Assembly: GCA_944324675.1 (NCBI GenBank)
Contig: CALUXE010000004.1
Location: forward strand, 62,001 to 126,000
Origin: an uncultured Elusimicrobiales bacterium
GTDB lineage: Bacteria; Elusimicrobiota; Elusimicrobia; Elusimicrobiales; Elusimicrobiaceae
Length of the DNA: 64,000 nt
Reading direction: 5' to 3'
A program made the translations under genes and the position numbers. Within the stretch, counting starts at the first letter, position 1. Every line of letters begins with the position of its first letter. Below, piece by piece: positions 14,508-23,799 of the stretch. Below the pieces are notes generated by a model, which ran no database searches, was not told where the DNA came from, and saw nothing but the letters and a program-made list of their open reading frames with translations.

Positions 14508-15491
14508 GTGAATATAAGCGAGATAAACAAGAAGGTTCAAGAGGAAAGTTTGTTTCTTCAGGATTTGCGGCAAGAAATATCTAAAGTAATAGTAGGGCAG
14601 GAAGAACTTATCGAGAAGATGCTCGTCGCCTTGATAGCGGACGGGCATATTTTGATAGAGGGCGTCCCGGGCTTGGCCAAGACCTTGACGGTAAAGACCC
14701 TGGCGCAAGCTTTAAGCGCCAGTTTTCAGCGTATACAATTTACGCCGGATTTATTGCCGGCCGATATTACGGGTACATTGATATTTAACCCCAAAGAGGG
14801 CACTTTTACCCCGCGGCAAGGCCCGATATTCGCCAACTTGGTATTGGCTGACGAAATAAACCGTTCTCCGGCCAAGGTGCAAAGCGCGCTTTTGGAGGCC
14901 ATGCAGGAGCGGCAGGTGACGATAGGTGCGGAAACATATAAATTGCCCGATCCGTTTATGGTATTGGCTACGCAGAACCCCGTAGAACAGGAAGGCACTT
15001 ATCCTCTGCCCGAGGCGCAGGTGGACAGGTTTATGCTCAAGCTGAAAGTAGATTATCCTAGCAAAGAGGAAGAGAAGATAATACTTGAGAGAATGAGTTT
15101 ATCGCACAAACCTCAGGTGAATTCAAGCGTGAAGGTGGAGCAAATACTCAAGGCGCGCGAAGCGGCCGATTCGATATACGTAGACGACAAGGTAAAGAAT
15201 TATATAGTGGATTTGGTTTTCGCGACGAGGCGTCCGCAGGAATACAAACTTGAGGATTTATCCTCTTACATAATGTACGGGGCGAGCCCGAGGGCGTCTA
15301 TATATTTGACGCAGGCGGTAAAAGCGTATGCGTTTTTGGACGGGCGCGGATATGTGACGCCCGAAGACGTAAAGGAAATGGGGCCCGATGTGCTTCGCCA
15401 CAGAATACTGCTAACTTACGAGGCGGAAGCGGAAAACGTAAGCACGGAAGACATAATAAAGAAAATTTTTGCGACGGTTGAAGTGCCATAA
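14508..15491 (+). CDS. moxR: MoxR-family AAA+ ATPase (first gene of the Bat operon)
   Basis: 327 residues from the GTG at 14508. An ATG at 14499 in the same frame is also possible, but AGGGGGA sits directly against it, whereas the same site is 8 bases before the GTG. Seen: Walker A GVPGLAKT (about residue 52), Walker B LVLADEINR with the MoxR-type NRSPAKVQSALLEAM (about 115-130), and the sensor TQNPVEQEGTYPLPEAQ (about 150-165) with arginine-rich C-terminal helices. MoxR ATPases act as chaperone-like remodelers that work with VWA-domain proteins. Here it leads an eight-gene run with DUF58 and BatA-E in which neighbours overlap or sit 2-6 bases apart. Confidence 0.95.
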   Translation: MNISEINKKVQEESLFLQDLRQEISKVIVGQEELIEKMLVALIADGHILIEGVPGLAKTLTVKTLAQALSASFQRIQFTPDLLPADITGTLIFNPKEGTFTPRQGPIFANLVLADEINRSPAKVQSALLEAMQERQVTIGAETYKLPDPFMVLATQNPVEQEGTYPLPEAQVDRFMLKLKVDYPSKEEEKIILERMSLSHKPQVNSSVKVEQILKAREAADSIYVDDKVKNYIVDLVFATRRPQEYKLEDLSSYIMYGASPRASIYLTQAVKAYAFLDGRGYVTPEDVKEMGPDVLRHRILLTYEAEAENVSTEDIIKKIFATVEVP

Positions 15492-16372
15492 TGCAGACCT
15501 CTGACATATTGAAACGTGTTCGCCGGATAGAAATAGAAACCGGCAAGTTGGTCAGTGAAACTTTCGCCGGCGAATACTTAAGCGTTTTCAAGGGGCAGGG
15601 TATAGAATTTGCGGAAGTCAGGCAATATATACCCGGCGACGATGTGCGTTCGATAGACTGGAACGTTTCGGCCAGGACGGGAGGGACTTTCGTCAAGAAA
15701 TTTAACGAAGAGCGCGAACTTAGCCTGATAATAGCGTGCGACGTATCGGGCTCGCAATACTTTGGGTCTACGGGTAAGTTTAAGAGCGACGTCGTGGCGG
15801 AATTGGGGGCGATATTCGCATTTTCCGCGATAAAGAACAACGACAAAGTTGGGCTTCTGCTTTTTTCCGATCAAATAGAGCTGTATATACCGCCCAAAAA
15901 GGGCAAACGTCATGTCCTTAGGATAATAAGGGAGCTTTTGGCGTTTAAACCCAAGAGCAAAGGCACTAATATATCCTTGTGTTTGGACAGTTTAAACCGA
16001 ATGATAAAGCGCAAGGGAATATTGTTGCTGCTATCCGATTTTTTTGCTTCAGACTACGAAAAATCTTTCAAATTGGCGGCTCGCAAATTTGATTTGATAC
16101 CGGTGGTGGTGCGCGACAGACTTGAGGACGAATTCCCGTCCTTGCCCGGTTTTATAGAGCTTGAGGCTTTGGAAAACGGGAGCAGGGCGATGGTGTATTT
16201 GTCTTCCAGGCAGGCTGGTTATATAACCGCGGACAAGCAGTATAAGAACGACGCCGCGCTGCGGCTGTTTTATCTTACGGGGTGCCAGTATATACAGGTT
16301 GAAGCGGAAGGCGACGTGATAGAACCGGTAATTAAGTTTTTCAAACAGCGCGCGAAGAAGTTGAGGAGATAA
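15491..16372 (+). CDS. DUF58-domain protein (VWA-like), Bat operon
   Basis: 293 residues, cytoplasmic by appearance with no signal peptide or clear membrane segment. The DUF58 signature is visible near 40-70: FAEVRQYIPGDDVRSIDWN followed by RTGGTFVKKF. It continues into a VWA-like fold with the metal-site-like DVSGSQYFG at about 90. DUF58 proteins regularly sit between MoxR and membrane VWA proteins. Its ATG overlaps the moxR stop by one base (TAATG), so translation is coupled. The expected role is to link the MoxR ATPase with the membrane Bat proteins, inferred from context only. Confidence 0.9.
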   Translation: MQTSDILKRVRRIEIETGKLVSETFAGEYLSVFKGQGIEFAEVRQYIPGDDVRSIDWNVSARTGGTFVKKFNEERELSLIIACDVSGSQYFGSTGKFKSDVVAELGAIFAFSAIKNNDKVGLLLFSDQIELYIPPKKGKRHVLRIIRELLAFKPKSKGTNISLCLDSLNRMIKRKGILLLLSDFFASDYEKSFKLAARKFDLIPVVVRDRLEDEFPSLPGFIELEALENGSRAMVYLSSRQAGYITADKQYKNDAALRLFYLTGCQYIQVEAEGDVIEPVIKFFKQRAKKLRR

Positions 16373-17433
16373 TGACGAAAATATTTAAGACGGCGGCAAT
16401 CATATTGTTAATGGGCGCGGTTCCTCTTTTGGCGCAGGATATTGGGGGCGAAGCCGTTAAGGGCGCGGAAATGGAAAACGAGGTCGCTTCCGTTTCGGAA
16501 ACGGCGGATAGGGACGGCGCTATTGAAGGCGAAATCGATGAGAAAGTCCTTGCCGAGGCGGGCGGGGAAACCTCGGAAGATATTCCCGAGGAGGAAGTGG
16601 AATTTACTTCTTTTCCCAAGGAGCTGTCGCTTGCGGGCGATTTCTCGGCTTATATCAGATTGCCGCAGCGCGCGGTTCTGGATAAAGATTCTTATAGCCA
16701 AAAAGATTTTGAGATACTTTCGGCCACACCCGACGAGAGCGGTCTTAACATAGAAATAAAGGCCGTTCCGTTTTCTTTGGGGGTGTCGACTTTTACTGCG
16801 CTTACTTTTACGGGAGAAGACGGGACGCGCTATGTCAGCAAAGCGGTGAACACGGAAGTCAAAGCGGTAGACACGGGAATAAAGGAAAAGAAGATGTTGG
16901 ACATTCGTTCGCCTTATCGTCCGTTTAACTATTGGAATATTTTTTGGCTGTTGGCGATAGCCGCGATTATTATCGGCGGGTATATGGCATACAGGCGCCG
17001 CCGCCCTTACGACAGGGCCGCGCTTTTAAAAGCGTTCGAGGAGGACAAAAGGCCGCTGGACATAATCGCTTTGGACAGGCTTGACCATCTTCTCGCGGGC
17101 AATTTGTGGAATGACGGAGAGTACAAAATTTTTTACGTTAATATGATAGATATACTGCGCGATTATTTGACTCTCAGGTTTAACATACAGGCGCATAATT
17201 ATACCAGCAGGGATTTGCTTAGAATACTGAAGAATACGCCCGAGTTTAAAGGCGACGTCAGGCAGCTTGACGATTTGCAACGTTCGGCCGACTATGTAAA
17301 ATTCGCGAAGATGGAGCCGACCCAAGCGCAGCGCGACTCAGATGTCAGCAATATGCGCAGCATAATAATAGATACCCGTCCGCCCCGTTTGGATAGCGAG
17401 GTTAAAGATGAACCCAAAGAGGTGGAGCTTTAA
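16372..17433 (+). CDS. Bat-operon membrane protein (DUF4381-like position)
   Basis: 353 residues. A signal peptide ends after LLAQ at about 23, followed by an acidic linker and a beta-rich periplasmic domain (about 80-165). A single transmembrane segment lies near 184-204 (YWNIFWLLAIAAIIIGGYMAY), then a positively charged RRRRP and a helical cytoplasmic domain of about 130 residues. This arrangement and its place between DUF58 and BatA fit the DUF4381-like component of Bat clusters, but the sequence match is general rather than decisive. It starts on the DUF58 stop (TAATG) and ends 2 bases before batA. Likely part of the same membrane complex. Confidence 0.7.
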   Translation: MTKIFKTAAIILLMGAVPLLAQDIGGEAVKGAEMENEVASVSETADRDGAIEGEIDEKVLAEAGGETSEDIPEEEVEFTSFPKELSLAGDFSAYIRLPQRAVLDKDSYSQKDFEILSATPDESGLNIEIKAVPFSLGVSTFTALTFTGEDGTRYVSKAVNTEVKAVDTGIKEKKMLDIRSPYRPFNYWNIFWLLAIAAIIIGGYMAYRRRRPYDRAALLKAFEEDKRPLDIIALDRLDHLLAGNLWNDGEYKIFYVNMIDILRDYLTLRFNIQAHNYTSRDLLRILKNTPEFKGDVRQLDDLQRSADYVKFAKMEPTQAQRDSDVSNMRSIIIDTRPPRLDSEVKDEPKEVEL

Positions 17434-17435
17434 TT

Positions 17436-18542
17436 ATGCGCAAGGATAATTTAATACCTATATTTTACAATGTGCTGGCCGCGCTTAGCGTAGCGGCGGC
17501 GCTGTTTTTGCTGGGGTTGATATTTATCGGGGGCGGCAGTTTGGGCAGTCCGTATTTTATGCTTTTGATGGCGGTGCTGCTTTGCGCGGGGATATCGGCT
17601 GTATTGCTGCGGAAATTCTTTGCGCCTGCGGTAAAGTATCCGTTGGGTAAAGGCGTAAAATTTGAAGATACCACATTGGTAAAATTAGCCAAATGGCTGC
17701 CTTTGGCTTTATGCATAACGGCGTTATTTTTGAGCGTATTGGCGTTAAGCCGTCCCCGCAAAGAGGGGAAGAATGTTCTTCCGCCCGCCAAAGGCGTGGA
17801 TATAATGCTGACCATAGACACTTCCGGGAGTATGGCGGCGCTGGATTTCAAACCCGACAGAATGGCCGCGGCGAAGAATACGGCGTCAGATTTCGTCGAC
17901 AAGAGGGCGACGGACCGTATCGGGGTGGTGGTATTTGCGGGTTCGGCGATGCTGCAGTGTCCGTTGACATTGGATTATTTTGCCGTTAAGGAGTATATAG
18001 ATTTAATCAATATTGATATGCTGGCCGACCAGCTTGGCACCGCGATAGGCGACGCCATAGCGGTATCTGCCAAGCATTTAAAAGACAGCATAGCCAAAAG
18101 CAAAACGATAATATTGCTTACCGACGGGGAAAACAATACGGGAATGGTTGACCCGATAGCGGCGGCCAAAGCGGCGGCGGCGTACGGCATAAAGATATAC
18201 ACGATTTCGATAGCCAGCGGCGAACCCGCCGATATGAAAGTGAACACTCAGAGTATATTCGGGCCGGTATCCACAACGACGCAGCTTCCACCGCCATCGC
18301 CCGAATCCGAGGCGACTTTGATGCAGATAGCGAAGGAAACCGGCGGCGACTTTTTCAGAGCCAAGAACAATGCGGAACTGCAGAATATATATACTCGCAT
18401 AAACGAATTGGAGAAGACGGAATTTGACTCTTCCCTGCAGCTTAACTATACGGATAATTACAAACCCGCTTTAATCACGGCTATCTTATTGTTGGTGGCG
18501 GCTTTTGTAGCGGATAAATTTATATTTATAAAGATACCTTGA
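17436..18542 (+). CDS. batA: VWA-domain membrane protein BatA
   Basis: 368 residues. Two N-terminal transmembrane segments (about 12-36 and 40-55) and a third near 84-106 precede a von Willebrand A domain. The metal-ion site is complete: DTSGS at about 128-132, a threonine in the GTAIGDA segment (about 200) and the LTDGENN aspartate (about 230). A final transmembrane segment closes the protein (about 345-362). This is the BatA layout. In Bacteroides fragilis Bat proteins were linked to aerotolerance; in other species to envelope stress. It is followed 4 bases later by the paralogue batB. Confidence 0.92.
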   Translation: MRKDNLIPIFYNVLAALSVAAALFLLGLIFIGGGSLGSPYFMLLMAVLLCAGISAVLLRKFFAPAVKYPLGKGVKFEDTTLVKLAKWLPLALCITALFLSVLALSRPRKEGKNVLPPAKGVDIMLTIDTSGSMAALDFKPDRMAAAKNTASDFVDKRATDRIGVVVFAGSAMLQCPLTLDYFAVKEYIDLINIDMLADQLGTAIGDAIAVSAKHLKDSIAKSKTIILLTDGENNTGMVDPIAAAKAAAAYGIKIYTISIASGEPADMKVNTQSIFGPVSTTTQLPPPSPESEATLMQIAKETGGDFFRAKNNAELQNIYTRINELEKTEFDSSLQLNYTDNYKPALITAILLLVAAFVADKFIFIKIP

Positions 18543-18546
18543 TAAT

Positions 18547-19548
18547 ATGGAACTGTTTAATAGTCCTTCAATATTTATTTATATGATATTCACGGCGGCG
18601 CTGTTGGGCGCGCTGTGGTATTTGGGCGCGGCGCGCGGCGAGAAGATAAAACGCGCGCTTTTCAGCGCGGAGAATTACGCCAAACTTGTGCCGCAGGAAC
18701 TTAAATTCCGCAGAAGGCTGAAAGATATACTGTTTTTGAGCGGCTTGTTTTTCTTTTTTCTCGCTTTGGCCGGGCCGCAATGGGGGCGCCAAAAAATAGA
18801 TGTGGAGGCCAGCTATTCGCAAGCGGTAATAGCGGTGGACGTATCGCTTTCCATGCTGGCCGAAGACGTAAAACCCAACAGAATGGACGGCGCAAAGACT
18901 ATGCTTTCGATGTTAATCGACAATTTAGCCAGGGAACGGGTCGGGATAGTGGCGTTTACGTCCAAGGCTTTTATGCAAAGCCCGGTTACCGGCGACGTCG
19001 GCGCGTTAAAGACTTTGGCGCAGGGTTTGAGCGTCAATATGCTTCCCATGCCCGGCACCGAACTGGCGCCCGCGGTTAATTTGGCGGCGAGAATGCTAGC
19101 CCCGTATCCCGGCAGCAAGGCTCTTGTTCTTGTAACCGACGGGGAAGACCATAATCCGAAAGATTTGCAGGCGGCCCTGAAGACGGCGCGCGACAATGAC
19201 ATAAAAATAATAGCCGTGGGGATAGGGAGCGTCGACGGGGAGCTTATCCCGATAAAGGAAAACGGGGTTAAAAGCTACAAAAAAGACAAAAACGGCAAGA
19301 CCGTCCTTACCAAATTAGATGAGAAGAGTTTGATAAATTTAGCCTCCTCCACCGGCGGTGCGTATATAAAATTTAACGGCGCTCAGCAGACGGCGGAAGA
19401 TATCTACCGCCAAATGCTGATGTTGGATAAAAGCTCCTCTTTGGTAAGCGGCGGCGTGCTTTATAAGAACAGGTATCAGATACCGCTTTTTATAGGTTTT
19501 GTATTGGTATCGAGCTCTATACTTATTGTTTTAAGAAAGGTAAAATAA
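18547..19548 (+). CDS. batB: VWA-domain membrane protein BatB
   Basis: 333 residues, paralogue of BatA with the same order: N-terminal transmembrane segments (about 8-24 and 58-74), the AGPQWGRQ segment typical of BatB, and a VWA domain. The metal site reads DVSLS (about 98-102), again matching DxSxS, with the later TDGEDH aspartate. A C-terminal transmembrane segment near 310-328 closes the protein. BatA and BatB presumably pair in the inner membrane with their VWA domains on the same side. The gene is 6 bases from batC. No damage is visible. Confidence 0.92.
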   Translation: MELFNSPSIFIYMIFTAALLGALWYLGAARGEKIKRALFSAENYAKLVPQELKFRRRLKDILFLSGLFFFFLALAGPQWGRQKIDVEASYSQAVIAVDVSLSMLAEDVKPNRMDGAKTMLSMLIDNLARERVGIVAFTSKAFMQSPVTGDVGALKTLAQGLSVNMLPMPGTELAPAVNLAARMLAPYPGSKALVLVTDGEDHNPKDLQAALKTARDNDIKIIAVGIGSVDGELIPIKENGVKSYKKDKNGKTVLTKLDEKSLINLASSTGGAYIKFNGAQQTAEDIYRQMLMLDKSSSLVSGGVLYKNRYQIPLFIGFVLVSSSILIVLRKVK

Positions 19549-19554
19549 AGGTGT

Positions 19555-20223
19555 ATGCGTAAATTGTTGGTTTTAATGTGTTTGCTGGCAGTATCGGCAG
19601 CCGCCAATGCGGGCGGCGGCGGCGATTTGCGCAAAGGCAACAAGGCCTACGACAAAGAGAAATACGGCGAGGCGTTTGAATATTACAATAAAGCGGTGGA
19701 AAACGGCGAGCCGGAGAAGGGTTTTTATAATTCCGGCGCGGCGCTTTACCGCCTGCAGGATTATGACGGCGCTTTACAGGCTTATGACGCGCTGAAAGAC
19801 AGTTCGGAATTTAAGCAGGACGCATATTACAATGCGGCCAACGCCTATTATAACCGTGGCGACAGTGAAGCGGCGGTGAAAAGTTTGAGGTCGGCTTTGC
19901 TTCTCAACAGGGAAGACAAAGAGGCCTTGCACAATTTGCAGTTTATTTTGCAGGAACAGCAAAATCAAAAGAACCGGCAGGACAAAAACGACAACCAAGG
20001 CGACAATAAACAACAGCAGGATAAACAGGATAATTCCGATAATCAGGACAAAAGCGGCAACAAGGAACAAGAAAAACAAAATCAAAGTGGGGAAAACGAT
20101 TCCGAACGTAAGTTGTCGCCTTCGGAGGCTGATAATATCCTTCAAATGAGCAAAGAACACGTAAATCAAGATAAGAGGAATATGGCCGCTGCGGGCGCGA
20201 GCGAAGTGGAGAAGGATTGGTAG
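19555..20223 (+). CDS. batC: TPR protein BatC
   Basis: 222 residues. A signal peptide (MRKLLVLMCLLAVSAAANA) is followed by two to three TPR units (about 25-135). After them comes a glutamine/asparagine/lysine/aspartate-rich low-complexity region (about 140-190), which is typical of BatC. A short conserved end (LSPSEADNILQMSKEHVNQ) follows, resembling the small motif seen at the end of other BatC proteins. Predicted periplasmic. It sits 6 bases after batB and 1 base before batD, in the canonical order. Confidence 0.88.
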   Translation: MRKLLVLMCLLAVSAAANAGGGGDLRKGNKAYDKEKYGEAFEYYNKAVENGEPEKGFYNSGAALYRLQDYDGALQAYDALKDSSEFKQDAYYNAANAYYNRGDSEAAVKSLRSALLLNREDKEALHNLQFILQEQQNQKNRQDKNDNQGDNKQQQDKQDNSDNQDKSGNKEQEKQNQSGENDSERKLSPSEADNILQMSKEHVNQDKRNMAAAGASEVEKDW

Positions 20224-20224
20224 C

Positions 20225-22018
20225 ATGCTAAAAAGATTTTTTATAATATGTGCTTTTCTTTTTGCGGCGATGGCGGGGTTCTGCCAGGTGGATATTGAGG
20301 TCTACGCCGATAAGACTAATATAGACCTCTCGGAGGAGATCCAGCTTACGATAACGGTAAAATCTTCTTCCACCGAGGTGGAAGTTTCGCAAATGCCGTC
20401 TTTGCCGAACTTTAATATATATTCTTCCGGCCAGAGCCGCAATATCAGCATGATAAACGGTAAAATAAACGCCACGCAGCAGTTCAACTATATATTGATA
20501 CCGCGCTTTGCGGGTAAATCGGAAATAGACGCTTTTACCGTAACGGTGGACGGCAAAAACTACCAAACAGAACCCATAACGGTGGAGGTATCCCGCACGC
20601 AAACGGGCAACGCCGAAGCCTCTTTAATGAAGAAGAACGATTCTTCCAAAAGCACGAAGGAAATCAAATTAAAGCCCAGCTCGCCCTCGTCAAAAGAAGA
20701 TAAACCGGCGTTCTTCATGACGGCTTCGGTAGATAAAGACACGGCCTATATAAACGAACAAATAAATCTTAAGGTGCGTTTTTACCAATCTCAAAGCACC
20801 ACCGGCAGCCCGATGTACGACAGGCCCAAGATGGAAGGCCTTGTTTTTGAGGAGTTGGGATCTAAACAGGAGTTTGAGGTAATCAACGGCAGGCAATATG
20901 TCTATACGCAATTTGATTTGGCGGTATTTGGAATATTGCCGGGCAAAGCGACTATAGGCCCCGCTACGGTAGAGTATAGGACGGTAGGCGATATATTTGA
21001 TCCGTTCTATTCTTTCTTTTCGGCTTCCAAAACGGACGTAAAGAAGGTAAGCAGCAATCCGATAGCCGTCAATATTTTGCCTTTGCCAAAGGAGGGGCGT
21101 CCGAAGTCGTTTTACAATGCGGTCGGACGCGATTTTGGCATAAAGGCCTCTTTGGATAATCAAACGCCGCAGGCCGGCGAGCCCATAACTCTCACGATAA
21201 CGGTAAAGGGCCAGGGCAATATGCGTGCGGTGGGGGATGTTCCCGTGCCTGATTTGGGCAAGAGTTTCAGGGTTTACGATACTACTTCTTCCTTTACCAG
21301 CAAGGCCGTGGATAATATATTGGGCGGAAGCAAAGTATATAAAACTGTGATAGTGCCCCGCGCCTCTGGCGTGTTTACGATACCTCCGATAGAATTTAGT
21401 TATTTTGACGTGAAGGACAAAACCTACAAGACGATAAAATCAAATGCCATTGACTTGGAAGTGAGCCCTTCGGCAAATACGTCCGCGGCGCCGCTGTCGT
21501 TTTCCAGCGCTTCGGCGCAGGGTGTCAACGGCGGGGTGGAGCAGATACTCCAAGATATAAGATACATAAAAGAGGGCGATATATCGCTTTTCAGCGGGCT
21601 GGCGAGCGGTTTTGGTTCTTTGGGGAAATGGCATTATTTGATATTGGTATTATTGGCGGCGGGTGGGATTATTTATGTTTTGTTAAACAGCGAGATACCG
21701 CTCTTTTCCAAAAAGAAAGCGTTCTTGACGGCGAAGAAAGCCTTGCAGAAAGCCAAGACGGTGGAGGAAGTATCGCAGATTTTAACAAAATATATAGAAA
21801 TGAAATTGGGCAAGCCGATAGGGATAAGGTCGATATCGGAATGTGCGAAACAGCTTAAATTGGGCAATGAGGCATCATATTCTTTGGAAACGCTTTGGCA
21901 GGAATTTGAGATGCTGAAATACGCTCCTTCCAGCTCGCTCAACAGTACCGTAGCCGCGGAAGAGGCCGCCGGCAAGACTTTGAGCGTGATACAAGAAATG
22001 GAAAAGGAGGTAAAATAA
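20225..22018 (+). CDS. batD: Oxygen-tolerance protein BatD
   Basis: 597 residues. A signal peptide ends near FCQV (residue 21). A large periplasmic region follows, with repeated immunoglobulin-like beta domains of the BatD type (about 22-420), e.g. TNIDLSEEIQLTITVKSSS and TPQAGEPITLTITVKGQG in two similar units. A single transmembrane segment lies near 465-486, and a helical cytoplasmic tail of about 110 residues follows. It is the usual partner of BatA/BatB, immediately downstream of batC and overlapping batE by one base. Its exact biochemical role is unknown in the family. Confidence 0.9.
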   Translation: MLKRFFIICAFLFAAMAGFCQVDIEVYADKTNIDLSEEIQLTITVKSSSTEVEVSQMPSLPNFNIYSSGQSRNISMINGKINATQQFNYILIPRFAGKSEIDAFTVTVDGKNYQTEPITVEVSRTQTGNAEASLMKKNDSSKSTKEIKLKPSSPSSKEDKPAFFMTASVDKDTAYINEQINLKVRFYQSQSTTGSPMYDRPKMEGLVFEELGSKQEFEVINGRQYVYTQFDLAVFGILPGKATIGPATVEYRTVGDIFDPFYSFFSASKTDVKKVSSNPIAVNILPLPKEGRPKSFYNAVGRDFGIKASLDNQTPQAGEPITLTITVKGQGNMRAVGDVPVPDLGKSFRVYDTTSSFTSKAVDNILGGSKVYKTVIVPRASGVFTIPPIEFSYFDVKDKTYKTIKSNAIDLEVSPSANTSAAPLSFSSASAQGVNGGVEQILQDIRYIKEGDISLFSGLASGFGSLGKWHYLILVLLAAGGIIYVLLNSEIPLFSKKKAFLTAKKALQKAKTVEEVSQILTKYIEMKLGKPIGIRSISECAKQLKLGNEASYSLETLWQEFEMLKYAPSSSLNSTVAAEEAAGKTLSVIQEMEKEVK

Positions 22019-22749
22019 TGCGCGGATTTATAATGGCGGCATTGTTACTGTTGGCGCTGCCGCTTTGCGCGGAAGATAATGTGCTGGTGCGGAGCGCGGC
22101 GGAAAAATATAACTCCGGCGATTATTTGGGCGCGGTAGAACTTTATCAGCAAGAGGCGGAGGCGGATCCCGGCAATCCATATGTTCTGTATAATTTGGCA
22201 AACAGCTATTTCAAATCGGGCGACGGCGACAAAGCGTTGGTATACTATTTCCGCGCTTTTAAGATATTGCCGCGCGACGCTGACATCAGGCATAATTTGG
22301 CTTTTGCTTTGCAGTCTACGGGGCAGAAACTTGTACCTGACGGCATACCGGATATGGCATTTAATTTATACCACTATTATTCTCTTGCGGAATTGAAGGG
22401 CTTATGCGCTTTGTTTGCGTGGCTGAGCGCGATATTGCTTATGATATACCTTTTTGGCGGCAAAAACGGCAAGGTTAAAGGTGCGGTTTTGATATGCGGT
22501 GGGATATTTGTTTTGTCGGGTATATGGCTTTTGGCGAGGTATCCGTCGGAGACACAAAGGGTGGCGGTGGTTACCGTACCGCGGGCGGAGCTTAGAAGCG
22601 GACCCGGCGATAATTTCCCCGTCAGCGTTACCGTTCCGCGGGCGCACCTGCTTTTGATAGAAGACGGCAAAGGCGAATGGGATAAGGTAAGTATAAAAGA
22701 CACCAATTCTTCGGGTTGGGTGTTGAATAAGTCGATAGAGGAGATTTGA
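22018..22749 (+). CDS. batE: BatE-like protein (TPR, two membrane segments, SH3 domain)
   Basis: 243 residues. A signal peptide ends after LCAE (about 18); two TPR units follow (about 25-95, e.g. NPYVLYNLANSYFKSGDGDKA in part). Two transmembrane segments lie near 130-146 and 155-172, and a bacterial SH3 domain closes the protein (about 182-240: VTVPRAELRSGPGDNFP and a GWVLNKSI end). The TPR-TM-TM-SH3 order is that of BatE. SH3 domains of this type often bind peptidoglycan, which would place the Bat complex at the cell wall. The next gene is the isomerase gmhA 3 bases away, so transcription probably continues beyond the Bat genes. Confidence 0.88.
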   Translation: MRGFIMAALLLLALPLCAEDNVLVRSAAEKYNSGDYLGAVELYQQEAEADPGNPYVLYNLANSYFKSGDGDKALVYYFRAFKILPRDADIRHNLAFALQSTGQKLVPDGIPDMAFNLYHYYSLAELKGLCALFAWLSAILLMIYLFGGKNGKVKGAVLICGGIFVLSGIWLLARYPSETQRVAVVTVPRAELRSGPGDNFPVSVTVPRAHLLLIEDGKGEWDKVSIKDTNSSGWVLNKSIEEI

Positions 22750-22752
22750 TTT

Positions 22753-23310
22753 ATGTTCACCAAGAACGAGAGTAACGAACTGATAGAAGTATTGAGATAC
22801 GTAGGCGACAACTTGGGCCCGCAGATAAACGAATTGGCGCTCAAGATAGTGGAAAGTTTCCGCAACGGCGGCAAAGTGATATTGATGGGCAACGGCGGAA
22901 GCGCGGGCGACGCCCAGCATATAGCGGCGGAGTTTGTGGGGCGCTATAAAAAAGAGAGGCGCTCTTATCCCGCTTTGGCTTTGAACACCAATACTTCTAC
23001 GATTACGGCGATAGGAAACGATTACGGCTATGACGTAACGTTTTCTCGTCAAGTTGAGGGCTTTGCCAAGAAGGAAGACATCGTGATAGGCATATCCACT
23101 TCCGGCAATAGCGAGAATGTACATAAAGCCTTGGAAATTGCGAAGCTAAAGGGCTGTTATACGGCGGCTTTTTTGGGCAAGGACGGCGGGACTATCAAGA
23201 ATGTCGTAGATTTGCCTATTATAGTAAAGAGCAATAATACTCCGCGCATACAGGAGTGCCATATTTTTATCGGGCACACTTTATGCGAATTGGTGGAGAA
23301 GGAATTATAA
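22753..23310 (+). CDS. gmhA: Sedoheptulose-7-phosphate (phosphoheptose) isomerase
   Basis: 185 residues, one SIS domain. The GmhA pattern is clear: GNGGSAGDAQHIAAEFVGRY (about 50-69), NTSTITAIGNDYGYD (about 84-98), and RQVEGF followed by GISTSGNSENVHKAL (about 115-130). The end has IQECHIFIGHTLCELVE. It makes D-glycero-manno-heptose 7-phosphate, the first step toward heptose for lipopolysaccharide or S-layer glycans. No other heptose genes are nearby; instead rpiB and pgi follow, so this is a block of sugar-phosphate isomerases appended to the Bat operon. Spacing is 3 bases on both sides. Confidence 0.93.
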   Translation: MFTKNESNELIEVLRYVGDNLGPQINELALKIVESFRNGGKVILMGNGGSAGDAQHIAAEFVGRYKKERRSYPALALNTNTSTITAIGNDYGYDVTFSRQVEGFAKKEDIVIGISTSGNSENVHKALEIAKLKGCYTAAFLGKDGGTIKNVVDLPIIVKSNNTPRIQECHIFIGHTLCELVEKEL

Positions 23311-23313
23311 ATT

Positions 23314-23778
23314 ATGGTAGTGGCTTTGGGTTGCGATCACGCTGGTTTTGAGATAAAAGATTTGGTGCTTGGAACTTTAAAGAGTTTGGGCTACGAGGTA
23401 TTGGACGAAGGCACATTTTCGTCGGAGAGTACTGACTATCCCGATTATGCGAGGAAGGTCGCTTTGGACATTGAGCAAGGCAAAGCGCAAAGAGGCATAC
23501 TTATTTGCGGCAGCGGGATAGGTATATGCATAGCGGCGAGCAAATTTAAGGGGATAAGGGCGTCTATCGCGCATGACGTATACAGTGCGGCGCAGGGCGT
23601 AGAGCACGACGATATGAATGTGTTATGCCTTGGCGCGCGGGTTTTGGGCGCGGGCGCCAAGGAGCTTGTGCCACAGTTGGTAAAGGCTTTTGTCGGGGCG
23701 CATTTTTGCAAAGGCGAGCAGCGCCACGAACGGCGTATCGGCAAGGTGCGGGCGTTTGAAACGGAAAATTTTAAATAA
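23314..23778 (+). CDS. rpiB: Ribose-5-phosphate isomerase B
   Basis: 154 residues, a full-length RpiB/LacAB-fold enzyme that interconverts ribose-5-phosphate and ribulose-5-phosphate in the pentose phosphate pathway. Seen: CDHAGFEIKD (about 7-16), the catalytic-cysteine loop GILICGSGIGICIAASKF (about 67-84), the histidine-bearing HDVYSA (about 92) and the HDDMNVLCLGARV segment (about 101-113). RpiB is unrelated to RpiA and is common in anaerobes. It lies 3 bases after gmhA and 21 bases before pgi. Confidence 0.96.
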   Translation: MVVALGCDHAGFEIKDLVLGTLKSLGYEVLDEGTFSSESTDYPDYARKVALDIEQGKAQRGILICGSGIGICIAASKFKGIRASIAHDVYSAAQGVEHDDMNVLCLGARVLGAGAKELVPQLVKAFVGAHFCKGEQRHERRIGKVRAFETENFK

Positions 23779-23799
23779 ATTATTTTAAAGAGGGAAAAT

